From: an uncultured Lachnospiraceae bacterium
GTDB lineage: Bacteria; Bacillota; Clostridia; Lachnospirales; Lachnospiraceae
NCBI GenBank assembly: GCA_934351765.1
Contig: CAKRJM010000035.1
Coordinates: 1-14,333 of the forward strand
DNA length: 14,333 bases
Reading direction: 5' to 3'
Below the pieces are notes generated by a model. It was not told the origin of the DNA and made no database searches. It saw only the letters and a list, made by a program, of their open reading frames with translations. Of this stretch, positions 5,838 through 12,511 are shown one piece after another (the first letter of the stretch is position 1; every line of letters begins with the position of its first letter). The translations under genes and the position numbers were made by a program.

Positions 5838-6020
5838 CAGTCCGTTCTTTGAATGTGCACACAGCCCGGAAGCACAGCGCACAGGCAGTCAGCCCGGCGA
5901 GTAGGAACGCTCTGCGCCCGAACTCATTCTCGGTAACGAAGTTGTGCATTCATTTGCATTGAGATCAAAACACATGTCTGCTTAACCCATAAGCTGACAC
6001 CGAAAGGAAAATTTTTTCCC
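5815..6020 (-). ncRNA. Structured noncoding RNA downstream of a B12 riboswitch (possibly raiA-type)
   Basis: About 200 nt without a credible gene but full of pairing. A hairpin at 5999-5975 has arms TGTC-A-GCTT / AAGC-A-GACA with a symmetric A-A mismatch and a 7-nt loop. A long-range closing helix pairs 5951-5944 with 5860-5851 (3+5 bp, 2-nt bulge). Inside it lies a 10-position helix, 5917-5908 with 5881-5872, with one mismatch. The 3' end is the terminator at 5837-5815. Two or three frames stay open through parts of it but lack ribosome-binding sites. The spurious 53-residue frame (MHNFVTENEFGRRAF...) resembles tiny hypothetical proteins that I recall being annotated in many Clostridia, the usual footprint of a conserved RNA. 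My best family guess is the raiA-motif RNA. That is from memory and unverified. The 5' end is not defined by a promoter of its own. Confidence 0.6.
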
Positions 6021-6026
6021 CTGTTG

Positions 6027-6054
6027 GATGCGATGCTTTACACGGAAGCCCATC
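6027..6054 (-). other. Hairpin between riboswitch and ncRNA
   Basis: On the minus strand GATG-g-GCTT (6054-6046) pairs with AAGC-atcg-CATC (6038-6027) around a 7-nt loop (CCGTGTA). It begins 4 nt after the last riboswitch helix, where the expression platform should be. It is not followed by a T-run, so simple transcription termination is not evident. The next A/T-rich element (GGGGAAAAAATTTTCC, near 6006-6021) is also not a convincing terminator. Confidence 0.45.
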
Positions 6055-6057
6055 TCA

Positions 6058-6221
6058 CGTATCAAGCAGGTTTCCTGACTTACAGTTCTCTGCGGCGCTT
6101 CTCCTTCTCGCATGATAGGGTTTGCAATGGAATATGAAGCACGCTCGCTGCTTACAGTGACCGGATCGCTCAGGACTTACACCTGATTCCCTTTTCCCCG
6201 CCTGTGCGGGCACTTGACACG
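6058..6221 (-). promoter_or_regulatory. Cobalamin (B12) riboswitch
   Basis: The conserved core of the cobalamin riboswitch can be read on the minus strand: AAAAGGGAATCAGGTG (6199-6184), then TAAGTCCTGAGCGATCC, then GGTCACTGTAAG. Near the 3' end is GTCAGGAAACCTGC, the standard 3' box. The outer stem P1 closes cleanly: CGTGTCAAG (6221-6213) pairs with CTTGATACG (6066-6058), 9 bp with one G-U. Length is 164 nt, within the shorter part of the family range. A consensus promoter lies 23 nt upstream. Such aptamers bind adenosyl- or methyl/aquo-cobalamin and normally shut off B12 uptake or B12-independent enzyme genes. Here no such gene follows: the next 280 nt hold only the structured RNA and a terminator, then galE. 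The ligand subclass cannot be told by eye. Confidence 0.94.
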
Positions 6222-6243
6222 GCAATTCGTTTTGCACAAAACA

Positions 6244-6272
6244 AGTATACCACAGCAGATCGTGATATGCAA
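6244..6272 (-). promoter_or_regulatory. Promoter of the riboswitch transcript
   Basis: On the minus strand the -35 is TTGCAT (6272-6267) and the -10 is TATACT (6249-6244), with an exact 17-nt spacer. Transcription would start around 6238-6236, about 15 nt before riboswitch helix P1. It lies after the tRNA terminator, so the riboswitch RNA is an independent unit. Confidence 0.85.
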
Positions 6273-6332
6273 CACCAAAACGTTTTTTAACCGATAAAGT
6301 TGCTGTCAAGCAAACGTTGGTATGTTCCTGTG

Positions 6333-6369
6333 AAACAAAAAACCAGTAAATACAAGATTCACTGGTTTT
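6333..6369 (-). terminator. Intrinsic terminator after the tRNA pair
   Basis: On the minus strand AAAACCAGT (6369-6361) pairs with ACTGGTTTT (6347-6339) over 9 bp, with two more pairs after a mismatch and a 7-nt loop. The T-tract TTTTTTGTTT (6342-6333) overlaps and follows the descending arm. It begins only 2 nt past the end of tRNA-Glu. Confidence 0.88.
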
Positions 6370-6371
6370 CG

Positions 6372-6443
6372 TAGCCTGTAGGGGAATCGAACCCCTGTTT
6401 CCGCCGTGAGAGGGCGGCGTCTTAACCGCTTGACCAACAGGCC
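6372..6443 (-). tRNA. tRNA-Glu (anticodon CTC)
   Basis: A complete cloverleaf. The acceptor GGCCTGT pairs with ACAGGCT (terminal G-U). The D arm is TGGTCAAGCGGTTAAGA type. The anticodon stem CCGCC/GGCGG carries loop CTCTCAC, giving anticodon CTC (reads GAG). The T arm contains GGGGTTCGATTCCCC. The discriminator is A and CCA is not encoded. It is the second tRNA of a two-gene unit. Confidence 0.98.
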
Positions 6444-6475
6444 ATATTCAATTAAACTGATAAGATGTAGTAGAG

Positions 6476-6549
6476 TCGAGGCGACAAGATTCGAACTTGC
6501 GGCCTCCGCGTCCCGAACGCGGCGCTCTACCAAACTGAGCCACGCCTCG
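6476..6549 (-). tRNA. tRNA-Pro (anticodon CGG)
   Basis: A complete cloverleaf. The acceptor CGAGGCG pairs with CGCCTCG. The D arm is TGGCTCAGTTTGGTAGAGC. The anticodon stem CCGCG/CGCGG carries loop TTCGGGA, giving anticodon CGG (reads CCG). The T arm GCAAGTTCGAATCTTGT is intact. The discriminator is A and no CCA is encoded. It sits right behind its promoter and 32 nt before tRNA-Glu. Confidence 0.98.
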
Positions 6550-6560
6550 CTACGTCCATT

Positions 6561-6589
6561 ATAATACCTCAAATTATTTCAATTGTCAA
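6561..6589 (-). promoter_or_regulatory. Promoter of the tRNA-Pro/tRNA-Glu unit
   Basis: On the minus strand a consensus -35 TTGACA (6589-6584) and a -10 TATTAT (6566-6561) are separated by exactly 17 nt. Very AT-rich sequence surrounds them. The mature tRNA-Pro begins 11 nt after the -10. This is typical of a strong, growth-linked tRNA promoter. Confidence 0.88.
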
Positions 6590-6641
6590 TATTTTTTTTG
6601 CAATTTATTCAATTTTTTTGAGACGCTTTTTCAGGTAGGTT

Positions 6642-6663
6642 CGGGCGGCGGTTTTGCCGCCCG
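6642..6663 (-). other. GC-rich hairpin after the CsoR-type gene
   Basis: A perfect 8-bp inverted repeat, CGGGCGGC (6663-6656 on the minus strand) with GCCGCCCG (6649-6642), has a 6-nt loop. It starts 14 nt past the repressor stop codon and is placed like the terminator of the polC operon. The sequence after it is A-rich rather than T-rich, so it is not a canonical intrinsic terminator. It could instead stabilise the 3' end of the message. Confidence 0.6.
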
Positions 6664-6676
6664 CTCAACGCCTGTT

Positions 6677-6985
6677 TTATTTCATCAGTTTCTGGATCGT
6701 GCGGCACAGCTCGTCCACGGACTCTTCCTTTCCGTCCCGGATATCCTCCACCACACAGGTCTTGATATGACTGGAGAGAAGGGTCTTGCTGAACGCATTC
6801 AACGCGGAGCTCACTGCCTGAACCTGAGTCAGGATATCCACGCAGTAGCGATCCTCCTCCACCATGGAGCGGATCCCGCGGATCTGCCCCTCCATCCGGT
6901 TCAGACGATGGATCAGATCCTTATATTCCTTTTCATCCCGATGCTTCATCTTGCCGCAGCTGCAGCAGTCTTTTTTGCATTCCAT
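6677..6985 (-). CDS. CsoR/FrmR-family metal-sensing transcriptional repressor
   Basis: A 102-residue all-helical repressor of the CsoR/RcnR/FrmR family (the DUF156 fold). The core YKDLIHRLNRMEGQIRGI (21-38) is the typical DNA-binding first helix. The Cu(I)-type ligand set is present with CsoR spacing: Cys48 (in RYCVDIL), His73 and Cys77 (SSHIKTC). This favours copper, though persulfide sensors share the two cysteines. An N-terminal extension is unusually cysteine-rich (Cys3, 7, 8, 10, followed by His15), a possible extra metal site. It starts 17 nt after the polC stop, behind AAAGGGAG, so it is cotranscribed with polC. No copper ATPase or chaperone gene is nearby, and its regulatory targets are not visible here. 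Confidence 0.93.
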   Translation of the reverse strand: MECKKDCCSCGKMKHRDEKEYKDLIHRLNRMEGQIRGIRSMVEEDRYCVDILTQVQAVSSALNAFSKTLLSSHIKTCVVEDIRDGKEESVDELCRTIQKLMK

Positions 6986-7002
6986 AGTGATTCTCCCTTT
7001 CT

Positions 7003-10000
7003 CTATCCGGTAAACTCCAGATCAAACAGCGACAGCTGATTGCTTCTGGGCAGATCCCCGAAGATTCCAAGCTCTGCCATGAGATCGATGGTTGTTTTCG
7101 GCACCTTCGTTTTCTGCCAGAAATCCTCCAGTGATAGAAACCGTTCGCCACGCTTCACCGCCTCCACCACGGCCTCCGCCGCTTTTCCGCCCAGTCCGTC
7201 AATGGAGCTTAAGGACGGCATGAGCTTTCCGTCAATGATCTGGAAACGGTCTGCCTTTGCCCGATAAATATCAAGGGGCAAGAACTCAAAGCCTCTGGCA
7301 TACATCTCCTGAACAATCCGCATATCCCGAAGCGTTCCCTGCTCCTTCTGGGACAGGCTGTCTGACCTGTTTTTATAATCCTGAAGATGATACTCCAGCC
7401 GCTCTCTCCCCTGGCACATCAGCTCATAGGAAAAGCCGGACGCACGGATACTGAAAAATGCCGCATAATAGGCCAGCGGATAAAATACCTTACAGTAGGC
7501 GATCCGCCATGCCATCATCACATAAGCCGCCGCATGGGCCTTGGGGAACATGTACTTGATCTTTTTACAGGATTCAATATACCACTCCGGCACATTGGCC
7601 TCCCGCATGGCCTTTTCCCAGTCCGGCTTCAGGCCCTTGCCCTTCCGGACTCCCTCCATGATCGTAAAGGAAAGGCTCTTGTCCATGCCCATGCCGATAA
7701 GGTAGATCATAATGTCGTCTCGGGTACAGATGGCCGTCTGAATGGTCGCCTGCCCGCTTAAGATCAGATCCTGCGCATTGCCCAGCCACACATCGGTGCC
7801 GTGAGCCAGTCCTGCGATCCGGACAAGATCGGAAAAGCAGGTAGGCTTGGCATCCAGAAGCATCTGCATGGCAAAATCTGTTCCTAACTCCGGGATCCCC
7901 AATGCTCCCAGCTTGCAGCCTCCGATATCCTCCGGCTCAATCTTCAGCGCCGACGTATTCTGGAACAGGCTCATAACCTCCCTGGAGTCCAGCGGAAACT
8001 CTCTTGCATTTAAACCAGTCAGATCCTCCAGCATACGGATCATGGTGGGATCATCGTGTCCGAGAATATCCAGCTTCAGGAGGTTATGGTCGATGGAATG
8101 ATAATCAAAATGTGTCGTAATGATATCGGAGGTCATGTCGTTAGCCGGATGCTGCACCGGAGTAAAGGAATTGATCTCCTCTCCGTGAGGCATAACAACG
8201 ATGCCGCCTGGGTGCTGGCCGGTTGTCCTTCGGACACCGACACAGCCCTGAACGATCCGGTTGATCTCCGCATTCCGCTTCCTCTGGCCGCGCTCTTCAA
8301 AATAATTCTTCACATAGCCGAACGCCGTCTTATCCGCCAGCGTACCGATGGTACCCGCCTTAAAGGTATGTCCCTTTCCGAAGATGACCTCCGTGTAGGC
8401 ATGGGCCTTACTCTGGTACTCACCGGAGAAATTCAGGTCAATATCGGGCTCCTTGTCACCCTTGAAGCCCAGGAAGGTCTCAAAGGGAATGTCAAAGCCA
8501 TCCTTCTTTAATTTTTCCCCGCAGACCGGACAGATCTTGTCGGGCATATCACAGCCGGCTCCGCCGGCGAACTTTTTTACATCCTCCGAATCAAAATCGG
8601 AATAATGGCATTTTGTGCAGTAATAATGAGGCGGCAGTGGATTTACCTCTGTGATTCCCGACATGGTTGCCACAAAGGAGGATCCAACGGAGCCTCTGGA
8701 GCCCACCAGATAGCCATCCTCGTTGGACTTATGCACCAGTTTCTGGGCAATGATATACATTACGGCGAATCCGTTGGTGATAATGGAATGAAGCTCCTTT
8801 TCCAGCCGCTCCTCTACCACCCTGGGGATCGGCTCCCCGTAAATCGATTTCGCCCTGTCATAGCACATGGTACGAAGCTCCACATCAGAATTTTCAATAA
8901 CCGGCGGACATTTGTCGGGCCGCACCGGTGCGATCCGTTCACACTGCTCCGCGATCATGTTGCTGTTGGTGACAACGATCTCATATGCCTTTTCCGGCGG
9001 CAGATAATCAAACTCTGCCAGCATCTCCTCCGTGGTCCGCAGATACAGCGGCGGCTGGAAATCGCAGTCGGAAAAGCCCTGGCCTGCCATAATGATCCGA
9101 CGGTAGATCTCATCCTCCGGATTGAGAAAATGGACATCACAGGTAGCAACCACCGGCTTTCCCCACTGATCACCCAACGCAATAATCTTCCGGTTCAGAT
9201 TCCGGAGATCCTCTTGATCCTTGATTCCGTGCTTGCCCTCCCGCAGCATGAACTCATTGTTGCCGATGGGCTGCACCTCCAGATAATCATAAAATTTTAC
9301 CAGTCGCTCCAGCTCCTCATCGGGGGCGCCCTCCAGAACAGCCTGGAATAACTCTCCTGCCTCACAGGCCGAGCCGATGATCAGCCCCTCCCGATGCTTC
9401 ATAAGCTCACTCTTGGGGATTCTCGGCCGTCTGGAAAAATACGTCAGATGGGACATGGAGATCAGCCGGTACAGATTGATCCGTCCCACCTCACTTTTCG
9501 CCAGAATGATCACATGATAGGTTGGCATTTTCCTTACCATATCCACCGACATGGCACCCAGCGCATTGACCTGTCCCAGCGTCATGACCTCCCGCTTTTC
9601 CAGCCGTTCGATAAAGGCCGTGAAAATATGAGCCGTTGCCTCCGCATCATCCACCGCCCGGTGATGATTCTCCAGAGAAACATTCAGTGCCTTCGCCACG
9701 GTATCTAACTTAAACCGCTTTAACTCCGGCAGCAGGATTCTGGCCAGTGCCACCGTATCCACAATGGTGGGCTTAAAATCGATCCCGAGCTGCTCGGCGT
9801 TGTACTCGATAAAGCTCATATCAAAGGACGCATTGTGGGCCACCATGACTGCAGCACCGCAGAAGTCCAGAAACCGGGGAAGCACCTCCTCCACCGGCGG
9901 CTCGTCCATGACCATGCCATCGTTGATGCCGGTCAGTCTCTCGATCTCAAAGGGGATCGGTTCCCTGGGATTTACAAAGGCAGAAAACCGATCAATGATC

Positions 10001-11415
10001 TCTCCGTTTTCCACCTTCACCGCACCGATCTCGATGATCTTGTTTTTCTTGGCGGAAAGGCCGGTGGTTTCGATATCAAACACCACATAGGTATCCCGCA
10101 GAGACTGATCCCCGGAGCGGACAACGACCTCCTTTAAGTCATCCACCAGATAACCCTCCACACCGTAAATAACCTTAAAGGGATCGGTCTTGATGGTCTC
10201 AAAGGCATTTCCGGAAAAGGTATGGAACGCGTCCGGAAACGCCTGTACGCAGCCGTGATCGGTGATGGCAAGGGCCGGCATGCCCCATTCCTTTGCTCTC
10301 TTGATGATATCCTTCACATCAGAAACGCCGTCCATGTCGCTCATCTTCGTATGGCAGTGGAGTTCTACACGCTTCACCTCGCTGCTGTCCTGGCGGCGGG
10401 AGGTAAAATCCGCAGCCCTCCGGATTCCGTTTACGGAACCGATACTCAGTTCTCCGTCAAATTTATCAATGTTGGTAATCCCCTTGAGCTTTAAAAAGGT
10501 TCCCATTCTCAGGAATTCCTTCACCTCATCCAGCATTTCCGGCTTGATAAACATTTTCACCGTGATAGTATCCGTAAAATCGGTCAGGTCAAAGATCATA
10601 ATGGTCTTTCCGCTGCGAAGCAATCGCTCCTCCAGGCGGATCACCTTTCCGACCACCACTACTTCGCCCATCTCTCCGATGATCTGGTTCATGGAGATCT
10701 CATCACCGTCATCAAAATCATAGCCGTATACCACATCATCATGATGGACCTTGACCTTTTTGCTGTAATGGCTCCGCTTCTTCGGTGCAGGCTTCGCTTC
10801 CTCTTCTTTTTCTTTTTTCGCCGGAGCTGCCGAGATTGCCGACCGGGCCGCCACCTGAGCCGCCTGCTTTCTGGTCTGTTCCTCGATCTCCGCCTCATGA
10901 CGCCCGCTTTCCTCTTCCCGGAAGAAATAGCGGACTTCTACGCCGAAGCCGCACCGTTCATTGAAGATTTTCTCCAGAATCCGCTTTAATTCATCGATCC
11001 GGCTTCTCGTTACCAGATCCGGATCCACCATCAGTGACAGGATCTGCGGCTCCGGAAAGCTCCAGTCCGCCCGGCGGAACATATTATATTCGATCAGACT
11101 GTAGGTTTTTAATTCCAGAAGGATGCTGTCCCGGTAGGATTCCATCAGCTTTTCCGGCGTATACTGGGCGGAAAGATGATAATTTTCCTGTACCCGTACC
11201 TCCGTCTGATAGCCGGGGAACACCTGCTTTTTGATGTTCGCCTCCAGCATATAAATCGTCCGCTTGGGAATCAGATGCTCCGCGCTGATGAAAAACCGGA
11301 TCTTGCTCCGGTCCTTTGTTGCTGTCACACGATCCACCGTCATAACATCCAGAAATCCCTGAAGCTCCTCCGAAACCTTTAATCCCGGAATCACTTCCGC
11401 AAACCGTTTACCCAT
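7003..11415 (-). CDS. polC: DNA polymerase III alpha subunit, PolC type
   Basis: The 1470-residue replicative polymerase of low-GC Gram-positive bacteria, with built-in 3'-5' proofreading. Order of domains: N-terminal domain (1 to about 220, ending in a Lys/Glu/Ala-rich linker), OB fold (about 225-330), and a PHP domain starting ELHCHTKMSDMDGV (351-364). The PHP domain is interrupted by a DnaQ-like exonuclease (DIET 447-450, HNASFD 527-532, HRAVDDAEA 585-593). PHP resumes to about 800. The polymerase palm carries GSRGSVGSS (905-913) and the catalytic acids in PDIDLNF (Asp991, Asp993) and KLDILG (Asp1116). A Cys-rich zinc module spans 933-965. A helix-hairpin-helix lies at 1401-1419, and a clamp-binding QLSLF at 1460-1464 close to the C terminus. 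Nothing appears truncated. The ATG at 11415 has GAAGGTGG upstream. It lies 22 nt after ispG in the same operon. Confidence 0.99.
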   Translation of the reverse strand: MGKRFAEVIPGLKVSEELQGFLDVMTVDRVTATKDRSKIRFFISAEHLIPKRTIYMLEANIKKQVFPGYQTEVRVQENYHLSAQYTPEKLMESYRDSILLELKTYSLIEYNMFRRADWSFPEPQILSLMVDPDLVTRSRIDELKRILEKIFNERCGFGVEVRYFFREEESGRHEAEIEEQTRKQAAQVAARSAISAAPAKKEKEEEAKPAPKKRSHYSKKVKVHHDDVVYGYDFDDGDEISMNQIIGEMGEVVVVGKVIRLEERLLRSGKTIMIFDLTDFTDTITVKMFIKPEMLDEVKEFLRMGTFLKLKGITNIDKFDGELSIGSVNGIRRAADFTSRRQDSSEVKRVELHCHTKMSDMDGVSDVKDIIKRAKEWGMPALAITDHGCVQAFPDAFHTFSGNAFETIKTDPFKVIYGVEGYLVDDLKEVVVRSGDQSLRDTYVVFDIETTGLSAKKNKIIEIGAVKVENGEIIDRFSAFVNPREPIPFEIERLTGINDGMVMDEPPVEEVLPRFLDFCGAAVMVAHNASFDMSFIEYNAEQLGIDFKPTIVDTVALARILLPELKRFKLDTVAKALNVSLENHHRAVDDAEATAHIFTAFIERLEKREVMTLGQVNALGAMSVDMVRKMPTYHVIILAKSEVGRINLYRLISMSHLTYFSRRPRIPKSELMKHREGLIIGSACEAGELFQAVLEGAPDEELERLVKFYDYLEVQPIGNNEFMLREGKHGIKDQEDLRNLNRKIIALGDQWGKPVVATCDVHFLNPEDEIYRRIIMAGQGFSDCDFQPPLYLRTTEEMLAEFDYLPPEKAYEIVVTNSNMIAEQCERIAPVRPDKCPPVIENSDVELRTMCYDRAKSIYGEPIPRVVEERLEKELHSIITNGFAVMYIIAQKLVHKSNEDGYLVGSRGSVGSSFVATMSGITEVNPLPPHYYCTKCHYSDFDSEDVKKFAGGAGCDMPDKICPVCGEKLKKDGFDIPFETFLGFKGDKEPDIDLNFSGEYQSKAHAYTEVIFGKGHTFKAGTIGTLADKTAFGYVKNYFEERGQRKRNAEINRIVQGCVGVRRTTGQHPGGIVVMPHGEEINSFTPVQHPANDMTSDIITTHFDYHSIDHNLLKLDILGHDDPTMIRMLEDLTGLNAREFPLDSREVMSLFQNTSALKIEPEDIGGCKLGALGIPELGTDFAMQMLLDAKPTCFSDLVRIAGLAHGTDVWLGNAQDLILSGQATIQTAICTRDDIMIYLIGMGMDKSLSFTIMEGVRKGKGLKPDWEKAMREANVPEWYIESCKKIKYMFPKAHAAAYVMMAWRIAYCKVFYPLAYYAAFFSIRASGFSYELMCQGRERLEYHLQDYKNRSDSLSQKEQGTLRDMRIVQEMYARGFEFLPLDIYRAKADRFQIIDGKLMPSLSSIDGLGGKAAEAVVEAVKRGERFLSLEDFWQKTKVPKTTIDLMAELGIFGDLPRSNQLSLFDLEFTG

Positions 11416-11437
11416 GCTCCACCTTCTAATTCCAAAA

Positions 11438-12499
11438 TCAGTTCTTCCAGTTGTCCAGTTCCTCTTTTAATGCCGCCAGAAGCTCTCTCTCCGGAATTTT
11501 TCGAATGATCTCGCCCTTTTTAATAAGGACACCCTCACCGATCCCTCCTGCAATTCCGAGATCTGCTTCCTTTGCCTCGCCCGGCCCGTTGACCACGCAG
11601 CCCATGACCGCCAGCTTCAGATTCAGGTTGTCATACCCGGCTGCCAGCGTTTCCACCTGATTTGCCAGACTGATCAGATCGATCCTGGTCCGTCCGCAGG
11701 TTGGACAGGATACCACCTCGATCCCGCCCTTTTTCAGTCCCAGTGTACGAAGGATCAGCTTCGCCGATTTGATCTCCTCCACCGGATCTCCCGTCAAGGA
11801 CACCCGGATCGTATCGCCGATGCCCTGATATAAAATGATTCCAAGCCCCAGAGCTGACTTGATATTTCCCGAATACAGTGTTCCCGCCTCGGTGATGCCT
11901 ACATGGAGCGGATAAGGACATTTCTCTGCGATCAGCTCATGGGCTCTGGCACACATCAGTACATTGGAGGACTTGATGCTTACCACCAGGTTATCATAGC
12001 CCATATCTTCAATCATACGGACCTTATCCAGTGCACTCTCCACCAGTCCTTCCGCCGTCACTCCATGGTACTTTTCCACCAGCTCCTTTTCCAGGGAACC
12101 GGAATTTACACCGACGCGGATCGGGACCTGCCGCTCCTTTGCTGCGGACACCACTGCCTCCACCCGGTCTTTCCCTCCGATATTTCCCGGATTGATCCGG
12201 ATCTTGTCAGCGCCGTTTTCAATGGCCGCAACAGCAAGCTTATAATTAAAATGGATATCTGCCACCAGCGGAATCGAGATCTGCTTTTTGATCTCCTTTA
12301 CCGCTGTGGCCGCTTCCTCCGTGGGAACCGTACAGCGGATGATCTCACAGCCGGCTGCCTCCAGCCGGTGGATCTGCGATACGGTTGCCTCCACATCCTC
12401 CGTTTTTGTATTGGTCATGGACTGGATCAGAATGGGATGTCCCCCGCCGATGATCCGGTCCCCGATCCGTACTTCCTTTGTTTTTTCCCGAACTGTCAT
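11438..12499 (-). CDS. ispG: 4-hydroxy-3-methylbut-2-en-1-yl diphosphate synthase (HMB-PP synthase)
   Basis: A 353-residue iron-sulfur enzyme (GcpE) that reductively opens methylerythritol cyclodiphosphate to HMB-PP, the penultimate step of the MEP isoprenoid pathway. The N-terminal TIM barrel begins with the QSMTNTKTEDV stretch (26-36) typical of the family. The 4Fe-4S ligands are Cys265 and Cys268 (SCPTCGRT), Cys301 (GCVVNGPGEA) and Glu308. Length fits the short bacterial form without the plant insertion. It has an excellent ribosome-binding site (AAAGGAGG) and begins 12 nt after rseP. Dxr, the first committed enzyme of the same pathway, is two genes upstream, so this is a partial MEP operon. 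Electron donors such as flavodoxin or ferredoxin are not encoded nearby. Confidence 0.99.
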   Translation of the reverse strand: MTVREKTKEVRIGDRIIGGGHPILIQSMTNTKTEDVEATVSQIHRLEAAGCEIIRCTVPTEEAATAVKEIKKQISIPLVADIHFNYKLAVAAIENGADKIRINPGNIGGKDRVEAVVSAAKERQVPIRVGVNSGSLEKELVEKYHGVTAEGLVESALDKVRMIEDMGYDNLVVSIKSSNVLMCARAHELIAEKCPYPLHVGITEAGTLYSGNIKSALGLGIILYQGIGDTIRVSLTGDPVEEIKSAKLILRTLGLKKGGIEVVSCPTCGRTRIDLISLANQVETLAAGYDNLNLKLAVMGCVVNGPGEAKEADLGIAGGIGEGVLIKKGEIIRKIPERELLAALKEELDNWKN

Positions 12500-12511
12500 A
12501 ACGCTCCTCCT

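Noticed and set aside
5777..5875. A 33-residue N-terminal extension of GalE
   Set aside because: It would translate the terminator stem-loop. The ATG at 5776 has a strong AAGGAGG and gives the family's standard N terminus.
5788..5949. A 53-codon minus-strand frame (begins MHNFVTENEF) across the ncRNA
   Set aside because: It has no ribosome-binding site, runs straight through the terminator hairpin and ends in the galE ribosome-binding region. The sequence is better explained as a structured RNA that happens to be open in this frame.
6055..6309. An 84-codon minus-strand frame over the riboswitch
   Set aside because: It covers the aptamer core and the promoter. The conserved riboswitch sequence explains it.
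6642..6663. Calling the polC-operon hairpin an intrinsic terminator
   Set aside because: The stem is perfect, but on the minus strand it is followed by AACCTACCTGAAAAA, with no U-tract. It is kept as a hairpin only.
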